Positions 11,390 to 22,945 of a DNA stretch of 64,000 bases are shown in pieces. The translations under genes and the position numbers were made by a program. The notes beneath the pieces are model-generated. The model did not search any database and was not told where the DNA came from. It saw nothing but the letters and a program-made list of their open reading frames with translations. How positions within the stretch are numbered: position 1 is the first letter of the stretch; the number at the start of each line of letters is the position of its first letter. Source of the DNA: Ceratopteris richardii (lineage: Eukaryota > Streptophyta > Polypodiopsida > Polypodiales > Pteridaceae); NCBI GenBank assembly GCA_020310875.1, contig CM035406.1, positions 228,098,942 to 228,162,941 on the forward strand. The letters are read 5' to 3'.

Positions 11390-12724
11390 TTACGGCTCGT
11401 CAACTATACCTTCTAAATACATAGATCTTGCTAGTCTAAAAGTCCGGGCAATTTTCTTCTTCAATGATTCTATCATCTGCTTCAAAATGTCTGGTTCTAT
11501 AAGCTGGGCATCTGTGCGTACTGAACTTAAAGAAATAACCTGAGTCATCAAAACTTCTACTTGTGTCTGCAGAAAAGCTTCTTGTAAATAAAACTCATTC
11601 GACAGTTCCGCATCTCTGGTAACCTTCATGTCGGCAATTTGCTTATCGATCTGGGAGATTCGTTCTTTCTGTGTATCTAGTTGATACTCTGTTCTATCTA
11701 TCCCCTGATTCTGAAATTGGATTGTTCGATAAAAAGCATCACGCTCTCTTCTGATCCCTGTTATCTCTTTCTGTAATTGAGCTTCCATGGTTAATTTGGG
11801 TTTAAGAATATTGTTTACGTCAGATAAATCAATCTTGGTTCTCTGTAGTTCTTCAGAAGTGCGCTTCGCCAGGTCCGCCATCTCTTGTCCGTGTTGTACC
11901 ATTTCATCAAGTTGTTGTCTGGTTTCTTCTAATAGATTGCCTAGAGCTATACGTGCATCCTCTTTATCTTGGGCTAATTGTTTTAAATGCATAATTTCGG
12001 CATCCGCAACACTTAATAACTCTTCTTTTTCTCGGACTGCTGCCAGTGCCGCATCTCGTTGACTGGTAGTTGCTACCTGTTCGGCAATTCTGGCCTGTAA
12101 CTCCTTAATTTGTTCATGTAAGGCTTGATTTTCTACTTTAGCTACTACTAATTCTTCGTGGAGAGGTCTAATGTCTGCCTCCAGCACATCGACCTTATGC
12201 TGGAAATCATCTCTGATAGTATCAGTGACTTCTTTCATCTGTACGGGTAATTGTTGCGATAGATGGATCAGCATCTGTCCCATAGTTGGAAGTTCAGAAA
12301 ATACAAGGAGTGAAGGAAGCGAAAGATGAGGACGAGGTTGAGATGAACAGGCTGTGAGGAGCTGATGGGAATTGGGTGGAGAATAATTTGGTGACGAGGA
12401 TGAAGAAGCGGTAGGTTCCTCAGTGACAATGGGTGGCACAGGGACAATGGGTGGAACAGGTGGAGAAGTTAGAAGAACAGAGTTAGTTTCGAATACCTGT
12501 TCGGTGGTTTGTTGCGTAGTGTCCTCAGGATTAGCAACTGTAGAATCCACGACCGTAATTAATTCTTCAACAATTTCTTTAATGATTGGTTGCGCATCTT
12601 CCTGCTTTTCCTGTTCAGATTGTTGTTTAGATTCTTCTTTAGACGAGTTAGCTTCAGAATCAGCAGTATCATCATGCTCTTGTTGCTGCTTTGGAGATGA
12701 CTGCGTTGATGAATCATTATGCAT
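11390..12724 (-). CDS. Accessory coiled-coil protein of element B
   Basis: A 444-codon frame located after integrase and ending 45 bases before the LTR. The first 110 residues are Glu/Gln/Ser-rich and acidic, followed by a Pro-rich stretch with SSSSSPNYSPPNS. From MGQMLIHLSQQLP onward there is about 290 residues of heptad-rich coiled coil, then a basic conserved tail LKKKIARTFR..ARSMYLEG. The same protein occurs in element C (48404-47438). The frame stays open upstream of the chosen Met to about 12840, through RIRISSSDSEVQG, also conserved in C, so the real N terminus may lie there or arise by a shift from the globular ORF. Function unknown. Its position is like the envelope-like ORFs of Athila elements, but no membrane segment is visible. 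Confidence 0.75.
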   Translation of the reverse strand: MHNDSSTQSSPKQQQEHDDTADSEANSSKEESKQQSEQEKQEDAQPIIKEIVEELITVVDSTVANPEDTTQQTTEQVFETNSVLLTSPPVPPIVPVPPIVTEEPTASSSSSPNYSPPNSHQLLTACSSQPRPHLSLPSLLVFSELPTMGQMLIHLSQQLPVQMKEVTDTIRDDFQHKVDVLEADIRPLHEELVVAKVENQALHEQIKELQARIAEQVATTSQRDAALAAVREKEELLSVADAEIMHLKQLAQDKEDARIALGNLLEETRQQLDEMVQHGQEMADLAKRTSEELQRTKIDLSDVNNILKPKLTMEAQLQKEITGIRRERDAFYRTIQFQNQGIDRTEYQLDTQKERISQIDKQIADMKVTRDAELSNEFYLQEAFLQTQVEVLMTQVISLSSVRTDAQLIEPDILKQMIESLKKKIARTFRLARSMYLEGIVDEP

Positions 12725-12818
12725 TGATGTTGCGGTGTCATGGAAAGTCTCATCTTCATTCCCTTCCTCTTCATTGTTATCTGCTTTATCACCTGCGGCT
12801 GAACCCTGTACTTCACTG

Positions 12819-13532
12819 TCAGATGAACTTATTCTGATTCTTTTGCGGTGGAGGAGGTGGAAAATTTGCTGCTTGGAGTATCGGAAACAGGAAACTTAAG
12901 ATGTGGGGGAAACGGGAACGCAACATATCACCCTTGTTTACTTGTTTAATTATCGCAACGCATTCTCTGTGAATGCGACGGAAATAATATGTGGCAAAGT
13001 TTACAGGCTCTCGAGCAGCTAGATCTATCACGGAGTAAAATGGTCGAGATATTCCATATGTGCGCTTTTGCAAGTTCAAAATGGCAACTACAAATTGTAG
13101 AGCCATGCGTTCAGGCTCAGGACGACAAAGGATTGCATATTCATTAGAGGAATTTCTGGGAAACAACTGATTCATTGTGGCGATGGGAAGACTAGGGCCA
13201 TTCTCTCGACCTTGCGGAGAAAGTCGGAATGCATCAGCAAAAGTCTGAATAGTTATTACGGTGTGAGATGGTAAGGAGGTGATTGGCCAACTCTGCTCTA
13301 TAGTAGGTGTGGCAGCGATGGCGGCGATGATTTGGGCATAGATTGGGTGACTATCCACTGAATGCCAAGGCAGTTCAGCGAAATTGACCAACCCACGAAT
13401 TCGCAAGAACTCACCTACATCTGAGGGGAGTCCATCACGGAACGCAGCAAAGTTTGCTAACGCTTCCATGTTGCACACACACAAATACAGGAACACAATT
13501 GCACAGGGTATACAGAGAGCACAAGCACGCAA
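12819..13532 (-). CDS. Accessory globular protein of element B
   Basis: A 237-codon frame between integrase and the coiled-coil ORF. The likely functional start is the internal Met (MEALANFAAFRDG, near 13469); the first 21 residues are hydrophobic and Cys-rich but come from a TG-rich leader. Visible motifs include FLRIRGLVNFAELPW and INLAAREPVNFATYYF-like segments (here IDLAAREPVN). This resembles the 'putative plant transposon protein' domain found in many plant gypsy elements, which is a family-level impression rather than a measured match. The element C relative (47109-46312) shares WLRKIGLL and FAQLPWEQW. The last 15 codons shift out of frame relative to the coiled-coil ORF, so the two may once have been one protein. 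Confidence 0.6.
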   Translation of the reverse strand: MRACALCIPCAIVFLYLCVCNMEALANFAAFRDGLPSDVGEFLRIRGLVNFAELPWHSVDSHPIYAQIIAAIAATPTIEQSWPITSLPSHTVITIQTFADAFRLSPQGRENGPSLPIATMNQLFPRNSSNEYAILCRPEPERMALQFVVAILNLQKRTYGISRPFYSVIDLAAREPVNFATYYFRRIHRECVAIIKQVNKGDMLRSRFPHILSFLFPILQAANFPPPPPQKNQNKFI

Positions 13533-13946
13533 AACACACAGACATAGTAACGATTGACAGTGGAATGAAAAAGGTTAAGTAGATACTTGGCAGCGGGAAG
13601 CAATTGAAATTGTTAATCATCGTGCGATGTTGAGATGATAACGTCATAACTTCGGTGTGCATGCATGAGCAGAACGATAATGCAGGGCGGCTGTAGATCA
13701 TAATTAGGTATGAAATGAGGATATTTACAGACTTATTTTAGTAATCACGCAAAACTAAAAAGGAAAAGAAAAGAAAAAAAAAGAAAAATACGTGGGCAAC
13801 CGCAGGACACTTCAGTGCGACTCAGGCGCTTGATGATACGGCCGCAACTTTGAACCATTTATCACCTTCGGAAGAGGAGTTCCGGTCAAAGTAGTCAACC
13901 AAAAAGTTGTTGGGCCTACTTGTTCAGTAATCCGGTAAGGACCAAA

Positions 13947-16319
13947 CTAGCGTAACTTGAATTTTCCAGCAGAACGATTTGATTTTGCATTATAAAATAG
14001 CACAAGTTGCCCTACCATAAAAATTGGAGTTTTTGGATACCGATCATGTGTACGAGCTTGCCACAACTGCACTTCTTGAAGAGTTAGAAAACCTTCCCAG
14101 CGATGCTCATCTAGTTCTCTGAGTGTGTCCAACCGAAAAGGCAAAGAATTTTCAGGTAACAATTTCTGAGAGATGGCCACACGTAAGCTTTGTACTACAA
14201 GTTCCATTGGTGCAATTGCCTCCATTCCATATGCAAGTTTGAAAGGAGTTAGTCCGGTGGCAACTTTGTAAGTAGTCCGGTATGCCCATAATACTGCAGG
14301 TAGTAATTGATCCCATCTTTCTGGTGATTCCAGAATCAATTTTTGAAGCATATTCAGCAAGGTCTTGTTTGTACTTTCAGCCAAGCCATTAGCACGAGGA
14401 TAATAAGGGGAACTAAATTTATGCAGAATCTGCAAAGAGTGTGTGAGCACTTTCATTAAATTGTTAACAAAATGTGTGCCTTGATCTGTAACAAGCTCCA
14501 AAGGTAACCCAAATCGTGGAAATACGTCTGTCATTAAACATTTCGCTACTGAAATAGCTATAGCGGACAATAGGTCCAATAAAATCAAGACCCCACTTCT
14601 GGAAAGGCTCTAAAGGTAAGACAGGTTGTAGAGGGAAGAAGTGGCGTTGTAACGGCTGTCCAGACCGCTGACAATTGTCACAGTGTTTAACAAACTGAGA
14701 TATATCTCTGTACATAGTAGGCCACCAAAGCCCACTTTGCAGAATTTTTCGGTGCGTTAAATCTGCTGCAAAATGTCCACCGGAAGGTATTGAATGTGCC
14801 AGAGTGATAACTGAGTTAACTTCGTGTGGAGGAATACAACGAAGTAAGACTCCAGTGTGGTCCATATAATACAATTCTCCAGCAATCAACCAAAATCTGC
14901 GACTGTAAACTGCAATTTTCCTACACATTGCATGAGAAGTCTGCGCAGGAAGATATCCATCAGTAAGAAAACTTAATAACTGATCATAGTAAGTAGATGT
15001 CACAGGTGGTTGTGCAGATTCATCAGTAGTTGGGTCAGTAACATAAATTGCAGGTGTGGTGTCATCAACACCGACCGGAGCTTCACCAGAATCCAACCGA
15101 GAAAGGAAATCTGCTAATGCATGTGCAGTTCCAGGTCGATGAATTACTTCGTAATCAAACTCTTGTAATAGTAGAACCCAACGCGCTAAACGACCACCTA
15201 AATGCTGTTGCCGAACCAGATATACTAGCGCAACATGATCTACATGAAAGATGAATTTTTGGCCTAACAAATAATGCCAAAATTTCTTTACAGAATATAC
15301 TAAACCAAGGCATTCTCTTTCAGTTACTGAATAATTCTTTTCTGCAGGAGCAAGTCTTCTACTCGCATAATAAACAGGCCAAAACCACTTATCAGTTTGT
15401 TGCATTAAGACACTCTCAATGGCGATATCTAATGCGTCAACAAAAACATGAAATGGACCTTCCCAATCAAGAGGTTGTAGAATTGGAACCTGCGTTAATA
15501 AGCCTTTGAGACGATCAAATGCTATTTGACATTCCTGAGTCCAAACAAACTGTCGAGGAGTACTGGTTATTAATCTATTGAGGGGTATTGCCAAATGAGC
15601 AAGCCACCGTAAATGTCGACCATGCCACCTAACTTGACCCATGAATCGCATGACTTCTTTCGGCGTAGTAGGCACAGGTGCATCTAACACAGCTGCAATT
15701 TTATCTGGATCGACTTATATGCCTTGTGCAGACACAATATGGCCAAGCAGCTTACCACATGAACCGCAAACACAGACTTGTTTGGGTTCAGGCAGAGTCT
15801 GTATTCACGACACTTCTCAAAGCAACACCGTAAATGATACAGGTGTGCTACCATCTTACCAAATAAAGAGAAATCATCTAGATATACTTGCATGAAAGAA
15901 GTAAGATAGGGGGAGAAGATTTCCTGCATACATCGTTGAAAAGTACTAGGAGCATTTCTTAATCCAAACCACATAACTGTACAAGCAAAAACACCCCAAT
16001 TGGTAATGAACGCTGTTTTTGGTATATCTTCCTTAGCCATTCTGACTTGATTATACCCACTATATCCATCCAGAAATGAATACATTTCATGCCCAGCCAC
16101 TCTATCCAGCATTGTATCAAGAAATGGAAGAGGAAACGGATCTGGCACCGTAGCTGCATTCAGTTTCTGGTAATCCACACATATGTGTAGCTTCTTATTC
16201 TTCTTAGGGACGATAACAATGGGTGATATCCACTCCGCATGTTCTATTGGAATAATGAATCCAACTTTTAATAACCTATCAAGCTCTGCCTTTACCTGTG
16301 CTGCATAGTTAGGATTCAT
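13947..16319 (-). pseudogene. RT-RNase H-integrase of element B (broken)
   Basis: RT (16319-15684) has WISPIVIVPKK, YSFLDGYSGYNQ and the YLDD active site (QVYLDDFSLFG). A one-base shift and a TAA near 15716-15760 separate it from RNase H-integrase (15690-14464). RNase H has FHVFVDALDIAI and AEKNYSVTERE. The integrase zinc module reads H-X3-5-GGHF...CDNC. After the first catalytic Asp (GLDFIGPI) about 25 codons are deleted with a frame change; the second half (14588-13947) keeps VTDQGTHF and the Glu in GLAESTNK. The C-terminal extension continues, untracked, to KLRPYHQAPESH near 13825. Not functional as it stands. Confidence 0.85.
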
Positions 16320-16373
16320 CCGGTAGCTGGGTTGTTTAATTGGTTTTGCTTCTGGTTTAAGTACAACTCGATG

Positions 16374-17237
16374 CTAATATATGCGAGGGTCCAGACCCTT
16401 CATGTCACGGTAATCCCATGCAAAAACATCAACGAACTCACGAAGGAACTGGATCAGATCTGCTTGAAATACTTTAGACAATCCTTCCTTTATCTTGACA
16501 GGTCGTGGATTTACTTCATCTCCTAAATTATATGTGATCAACTGATCTTCAAGAACATAGAATTGACGAGGTTTTTCTGAATCATCGACTGATTGTAAAA
16601 GTTGTTGTATAGCAGTATCATCTTTAGCAGCAGTAATTTCTGTTTCTACTTCTTCGGCCATGGGCATCACCGTACAAACTGCCGGATTCCAGTGATCTAC
16701 AACAGCTTGTAAATCAATAGTCCCTAAGGAAATTAAATCTATGTTATTCTTCAACAATTCTTCTTCTTCATCATCGGATAAACCATCTAACATATGAACT
16801 GGTTCTGCCACATAAGGTCTAGCATGGAGTTCACAGGGCTGAATAGCATCTAATTTTACAACATATTTTCGGTTATGATCTTTGAAAGTGAGTTCTTGTG
16901 CGGACCAATCTTGTATAACCTTAGCTTGTTTCAGCCAAGGACGACCGAAAAGAAGGTTATAATCAAGACTAGACTCCGGTAGTTCTAGAACTACGAAAGT
17001 CATCTTAAAAGTGGTTCCCTGCAAAGTGATTGGTACATTCCGTACGAGTCCTACTGGATGGACTCTGGATTGGTCGGCCATTCTAACAAAAAACTGCATA
17101 GGTTCAATTTCGGTCCATCCTAACTTTTTACAAAGTGCTGCAGTAGCTATGTTTACACCGGACCCACCATCAATTAATACTTGAGTAATTTTATGATTTT
17201 TGTACCATACCGTAATTAAAGGAACCGAGTGATTCAC
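16374..17237 (-). pseudogene. Protease and RT linker of element B
   Basis: 287 codons with the retropepsin motif VLIDGGSGVNIA and the later LLFGRPWLKQA, then an acidic linker and a region typical just before gypsy RT (VDVFAWDYRDMKGLDP). It ends at TAG 16374-16376, which is in frame with the RT frame starting 19 codons later. The product was therefore a single Pol interrupted by one stop, at a position where glutamine is usual. Confidence 0.82.
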
Positions 17238-17312
17238 CGTAGAGTCAGTTTCCGGTTGTACTGTCGCTGTTGCTGGAATGCAGGAAGACGCAGAACTGAA
17301 CTGCTGTTGGAA

Positions 17313-17705
17313 TTATTGTCGGACACCTGGTACTAATGCTAGTAACTGTCCAAGAGGAAGAGTAATGGATGCTTTAGATAAAATTTCCCATGCCTGATCT
17401 ACTTGCCTTGTATTTTTTACTGATTCTGAAGACGATGCATCGGTTACTGGGATTGACTCTTGCTCCTGCACGATTTCCTTTGGCAGCGGAACTTGTGTCA
17501 CCGGAATTGGATCTGGGAACACTGGAGGTTCTGTGGTGGTCCACTAACTAGCTTTGTCGTACATTCTTTGTTGCTCACGAACACCTAGTTCGAATTCTTG
17601 AGCTGCTGGTTGCAACGGCTTGCCGGATCGGGTCTGAACTACTGCGGCTTGTGTTTCTATTGGTGTGATACTCCAAGGATATTTTCTTTGAATAAATGGA
17701 AGTTC
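17313..17705 (-). pseudogene. Pre-protease linker of element B, truncated
   Basis: 17522-17313 reads AWEILSKASITLPLGQLLAL, a motif seen just before protease in many plant gypsy polyproteins. Upstream, 17705-17550 continues in frame with FPWSITPIETQ-like sequence (here YPWSITPIETQ) and TRSGKPLQP, broken by a TAG near 17546. Beyond about 17705 the frame ends and unrelated sequence begins. Confidence 0.6.
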
Positions 17706-17710
17706 GACAA

Positions 17711-18660
17711 AGCCTACTCTCCCAAACTTTAATTAATAAAGAAAACAATTGTACAAGTGAACGGGCTTAGTACCCATGGGACCCCCTGAATCACACAAAG
17801 TAGGGGAATATCAAACAAATTTAGGGAGCTCTACAGAGAAGGATCACCCTCTCGTTCCCTTCATGAGGGGCCCACTTGTTTTTAATCTTATTATTCTCTA
17901 GGAAAAACACTCTATAATGTCTAAAAGGCGGGGGTTTCTTACAATTGAAAATTCTTTTGCCTAACAAGAAAAGAGACTTTTCTAATGACCATTCTTTAGG
18001 AGGGCTTCCAAAATTAGCCACACACCTCTCCTTCTAGATCTTTTAAAGGGTCTCACCTCTAATCGCATTCCATAAAAATGACGAACACCCGACCGCTTCA
18101 CGCAACAATTCTTGCTTCAAGAGGATTTGTCCCTACAACTGCAAAATATTTTCAAGGGTGTACTAGACCGACCGTAACTTGGGGCACGAGAAGAAGAGGT
18201 GCCCTAAGTCCTCATTGCCATGTATGCATCTTTTGCACCATGGGGGTAACCCACAAATTTTGCTAGCATTTGCATTGGTCCGAATTCCGTGATGGAGGAT
18301 TTGCCTTATAAGTACCGATTTTTTTATTTCAATGAGTGGATGCCAAAGTGACTAGAACTTAAACTTCCATTGCAAGTTCAGCGAAATTAAGACACCACTT
18401 CCGATTAAACATGACATGAAGGTCTAGATTCTTCTTGAATCTCAAAATTTTGTCAAGGCTATTTCCATTAAACCATCTAAGACCCTCCTGGAGGGGAGGG
18501 TCCTGTCCGATGAGGAGGTGAGTCTTTGAGCATTCCCAGGTGATGAATCTACTCTGCAAAAGGGTCCATTCTTCATAGTTCACTCTTACATCCAAATCAA
18601 TGTCCTCAAATTTAATCCATTGTCATGTGACTTGATTCTAGAGATGTTTCGACAACCGGA
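17711..18660 (-). pseudogene. LINE reverse transcriptase C-terminal remnant
   Basis: Minus-strand frames give WCKRCIHGNEDLGHLFFSC near 18240-18180, a clear zf-RVT signature (C-X2-C...H-X4-C) as found after RT in plant LINEs. Upstream on that strand, 18595-18359 is a Trp-rich segment (RWFNGN, DKILRF) and downstream is 18021-17821. Frames are interrupted by many stops. The edges are set only by adjacent elements. Confidence 0.55.
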
Positions 18661-18889
18661 AACCTTTGTTGCAAAGTTTCTTAGCTTTATGGGGGTTCCA
18701 TGTCTCCACCCCTCTGATGCCCTTGATAGGGATATATAGAATGCTTCAATACCTTCTTGAAACAGATATGTGAAAAGTTAAAATCCTGAATCACATAGAG
18801 TTTGACCCAATTCAGAGTAAGTGTCTTAGAAGTTTGAATTGGTTGCACATAGTTTAGATTCTTTACTCCTGCTTCCCAATGCTTGAGTT

Positions 18890-20720
18890 CAAGGTTTGTG
18901 GAAGCACACGAGCAACAGAAGAAAGAAGAAGAATCTTGGAGCACAACATATCATTGTATTTCCAAGTGAATGTACAAAGATAAGTCACCCATTAGGGTTA
19001 TAGGTGCATATACAAGCTAGGTAAAAAATTCTCTTCAAGAGGCAAAAATGTTCAATGGTGGTCCTAAGTATATTCACACTCATCACTACCAAGATATATC
19101 AACAAATCCCCTTGGGATTGATGTGGTGAACAAGGAGTTGGCACTCATGTACAAGGAAGTGCCAAGCTATGGAGAAGAGATCAATTCACAAAAGGAAGTA
19201 AGCCCAAAGCTTTGCAAAAATCTTATAATGTTTCTCTAGGTAGAGCCTTTGTGAAAAGGTCTACGACATTATCCTATGTTTGCACATTAGCCAAATTGAT
19301 CTCTCCAACAAAGAATCTCTCCCTCACATAATGATAATGCACCTCAATATGCTTTGTGTGAGCACAGATTTTCAGCCAAAAGTAGAAACTCTTTGAAGCA
19401 CATAAACACTTTGGACTTTTCTTTCAATGGATACACCCATACATGCCTCGAGAAATCATCAATAAAAGTTATGAAGTAAAGGTAGTTCCCACAAGGTGTC
19501 GGCATAGGACCACATACAACACTATGAACAAGCTACAATTTATGAGAAGTGGAACCAAACCATCTTTTGGAAAGGACGAATGTTGAATTTTTCCCAAAAT
19601 ACAACCTTCACAGACATGTTTATAAGTTTCTTGAAGTTTGGGTAGAGCGGACACTATTTATGCACATGTAGCAAAGTAGCAAAATCTAGATGACCAAAGC
19701 GTGCATGCCAAAGGTTTACATCTAAGGTAGCCTAAGAATCTTGAAGTGCAAATGCTGAATCATTCATAGATTTCATGTAATTTATGAGCTTATATATCCT
19801 ACCACATAAAATGCCAAAAGCAATAATAACATCACCATTTGAGAGATCAATAACTATACATCTGTTATCAACAAATTTGACAATCAAACCAATCTCAGCT
19901 AATTGTGAAACTGACAATAGATGTTTCTTGATCCCTGACACATATAAATCATTTGACAATGTGAAAGAACTTCCATAACAAATAGTCAGAATGATCTTAT
20001 CAACTCCCATAATAGGATAAGAGGAGTTGTTTGCACATGTGATAGTATTCCCTATTAGCTACAATTATTAGTAAATGCTCATTCTTCGTTATGAACAAGA
20101 TTAGCAAACTCTATTTTAGGTGTAGAGGCCTCTACAACAACCATTCTAGACTTTTTCTTCTTTGCCTCTTTTGCAGCCTATTTTTGACAACTCTTTATGA
20201 CATGATCATTTTCCTTAAAGTACTTGCAAAATTATTTTTGTTTTTCTGTATTCTTCTCATATTTTTCTTCCTTCTTCAATTGTACAACATTAGTAGATTT
20301 TTGCTTACTAGGAGATGAGATCCATTTTCCCTTTTCCTTAAGACTAGCTAAGAAAGCTTGACTTGCCACATGCATAATTGACCTATTCTATCTGGATTGA
20401 TCAACTTGCAACAAAACGGAGACTAAACCCTCAAATTTTAAGGCATTTGGATTGCCTTTCTTCATCAAATGAAGAGTAGAAGCAAAAATCTGATACGAAT
20501 ATGGACGGCCATTAAGAAAAATCTATACATTGGAACTATTTGGCAAGACCATCAACAAAAATCAATCGCTCCTTCAAATCTTTCATCTTTGTCAAAAAAC
20601 TGTCTATAGAATCTCCTTGATTCATATGCTCATTCTCCAATTCTTTTGGAAGGTAAGCAACATGAGCCTCATTTCTTTCCTGTCATAAAGTGGTAATTGT
20701 ATCTCAATCATCCCTTGCTT
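18890..20720 (-). mobile_element. Degenerate Ty1/copia element with internal deletion
   Basis: On the minus strand: UBN2-type Gag fragments (20720-20400), a decayed zinc knuckle (near 20200), the pre-integrase segment (20010-19732, YVSGIKKHLLSVSQLAEIGL), HHCC end CEGCILGKIQHSSFPKD and the start of the integrase core (TFIDDFSRHVWVYPLKEKSK near 19440). This jumps directly, near 19375, to the C terminus of RNase H (HYHYVRE, FVGEINLANVQT, DLFTKALP). The remaining integrase and all of RT are deleted. It is related to element G and to the remnant at 40480-42040. Sequence 18890-19200 is probably part of its 3' LTR. Confidence 0.7.
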
Positions 20721-21214
20721 TTTTGTAGGAGTGAATGTGAGGGATAATGGCGCGTTTGGCAAACAAAGCTATCAATACATGTTTCGGATCATCTCTGCAA
20801 TCCCAACAAAGTTTCTCTATAGTAGGTGCAATAAGAACCATAACATGAAGATGAATTTGATGATCATCATCTTCAATGCCACCTGCATCCCCTTTAATAA
20901 ATGTATTTATAGGTGTAGTAGGACATTTTCAATACATTGCACAATATTTCATAGCCCTTTTGCTACCAATAGATGACACATCATATATGCCCACAATGGG
21001 TAAGTGGTACCATGCAACATATCCTCAACAACCAACATACAGAATACATCATGGCTTTCATCCATGGCAAGTGATTAAATACCTTGATTCAAAAAATGAC
21101 TATATCTCAAAAAGTTGATCAAAAACACCCTAATGAGCTTTGCTAAACATTTAGTAGACTTTGAGGTGCTTGTACAGGAAAACCAAAACTTGTATATATG
21201 TTTTAAGATATTTG
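20721..21214. other. Spacer without recognised genes
   Basis: Short open frames on both strands have no recognisable motifs. It may include the Gag N terminus of the adjacent copia remnant, but I cannot show it. Confidence 0.4.
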
Positions 21215-21516
21215 AAGATCCCCAAATAGATCGACCATATTCAATATTTTTCTATTATTTGATTAAATAATGCAACGTAGCTTACCACAATGGTTGGCCC
21301 CTACTTCCTCCATATATGCATCTTTTGATTCAGACTCAAGTTCCACAATTTCACTGTCACAATCCTCATAGGATTGCTCATCATTTGATTCTTATTCCCA
21401 AATCATCACCATTAATAAACTTAGGTCATATCCACGTTTCTCCACACATATGGTCATAGTGATATCTTGCTTATTCACATACACATGTAAAGTGTCTAGA
21501 ATCTACATCCATCCAT
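21215..21516 (-). repeat. Fragment K: family 1 gypsy linker, paired with 23522-23829
   Basis: About 300 bp that are closely similar, in the same orientation, to 23522-23829. On the minus strand the sequence encodes the family 1 protease-RT linker; the J copy reads MEILATLDVYVNE, aligned to AEILATMDIAVNE in F. No LTR or other part of the element is attached. Confidence 0.7.
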
Positions 21517-22409
21517 ACAAAGATATGTACCACAATGGTCCATATGAAGAGGAAAAAATGTGCCTCAGTTGTCCATGTAAAGAGGAAAAAATGTGCCCCA
21601 ATGGTTGCAATTGAGTTTGAAGGATCCTTTTGAGTTGATGTATGGCTCTATTGTGGGACATAAAATGTAAATAAGGTATGAAAATGTTGCTTCTAAAAGC
21701 ATTTAGCAAAATGGATTAAATTCTGAGAGAAATCAACTTAAGAAGTTGACCATGTCAAAGTCGCCATTTATGGAAGGCAGTTTCTGACATAGGTTTGATC
21801 TAAGTGATCAAATTAGAAATCTAATGGTTCTTTTGAAGAAATAATGATGATGATGATTGCGTAAAGGTAGTATGAATATGTCTGCATCATTTGAATGATT
21901 AAAAGCAAAGTCATATGTAGAGATTGAAGTTCATTTTTGAAGCAAACTGTTGAAGTTGAAGGAAACTTCACACAGAGAAGTATTTCTTAAAGAAATTGGA
22001 AGATAATGTAAAGTTTGTGTAAAGTTTGGTTTATCGTTGATATAGAGGAGTTCTTAAATCAAGAGAAATCAGACATTTGGAGAATTAAAGGTCTCCAACA
22101 CACTAGACTAGAAACAAGTAATCCCCTCAAGCACCATGTAGGGTTTATTATTTTCCTAGGAAAAAAATAGGAATCCCTTCAAGGACCATGTAGGGTCTAT
22201 TATTTTCCATAATCATGTGAAAAGACTCTCCCAAAAATCCTAAGTATATTATATGAGAAAATATGAGTAATATTGGCATAAAGAACGAATAGAACAATCA
22301 AGATATCGTCTTATGCATCTCTTCACTAGAAATAACAAATTCACTAGAAGTAGAGCTTCTAAATTTCTTGACACAATCTTCTTTAGCTACATTTTATGAA
22401 TTACCATTT
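21517..22409. other. Spacer with a small duplication
   Basis: No gene recognised. 21530-21605 holds two copies of a ~38-bp unit containing AAGAGGAAAAAATGTGCC. 22110-22205 repeats 'ccatgtagggttTattattttcc' twice. Otherwise AT-rich. Confidence 0.45.
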
Positions 22410-22760
22410 TATTTTCTGACCCATCATTTATTCTTACTTCACAATAGAATGCATATGTATATGGGTGTATGCATGTGTGTGTATGATTGTGAGTTAAAAA
22501 CTATTTTGATTGTTTGACTCAACATTGATTACTAATTCAAAATAGTATGTGTATGTGTGCATGTATGTATTGCTTTTAAAACTATTGTGATTCTCTAACC
22601 GAACATTGATTCTTACTTCAGAATGTATGTTTATGTGTGTATACGTATGTATATAATTGTGATTTAAAAAACTAAGTTTCTGACTCAACATTGATTTTTT
22701 CTTCAGAATAGTATGTGTATGTGTGTGTATGTATGTATGTGTATGTTTGTGTTCATAGTA
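22410..22760. repeat. Minisatellite, four units of about 80-95 bp
   Basis: Four tandem imperfect units, each with a CAACATTGATT-like start, a TTCTTACTTCAGAAT-like middle, a (TG/TA)-rich tract (GTATGTGTATGTGTG) and an AAAACTATTGTGATT-like end. The short ORFs here are products of the dinucleotide tracts. Confidence 0.7.
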
Positions 22761-22783
22761 GTTCATTTACACTTCCTATACTA

Positions 22784-22945
22784 TGTATGATTCTTATCAG
22801 ATGAATGTATATAGCTATTGTTAAAGTAAGAGTTAAAGAATTAGATAATCACAATAGATTATACTATGTATGATTATCCTCAAGTGAAGTTATATGACCA
22901 TTGTGAGTAAGATTCAAAGAATCAGATAATCACAATAGTCTTTAT
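22784..22945. repeat. Two-copy tandem repeat
   Basis: Two units of about 75-80 bp share ATACTATGTATGATT..., TTGT(G/T)A(A)GTAAGA and AGAAT(C/T)AGATAATCACAATAG. They directly follow the minisatellite. Confidence 0.6.

Larger units (their letters stand above)
10590..17705 (-). mobile_element. Element B: Ty3/gypsy retrotransposon with accessory ORFs after integrase (family 2)
   Basis: Read on the minus strand the order is pre-protease linker, protease, RT, RNase H, integrase, a 237-codon globular ORF, a 444-codon coiled-coil ORF, then a 3' LTR ending at 10590. The LTR shares the GGGTTCTTGGGAGTGG region and TTTAACA terminus with the LTRs of element E, so they are relatives. Gag and the 5' LTR are missing: the frame stops abruptly near 17705 and LINE-like sequence follows. 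It is inserted into the RNase H of element A. No second copy of the flanking AGCAT was found. Confidence 0.82.

Noticed and set aside
12423-12899. 158-codon plus-strand ORF rich in Cys and Ser.
   Set aside because: Shadow of the acidic coiled-coil ORF on the minus strand, whose sequence is conserved in element C.
13469-13532. Signal peptide on the element B globular ORF (MRACALCIPCAIVFLYLCVC).
   Set aside because: Encoded by a TG-rich leader, followed at once by a better start Met; the element C relative has no such segment.
22494-22766. 90-codon ORF rich in His/Thr/Tyr.
   Set aside because: Produced by the TG/TA-rich minisatellite.
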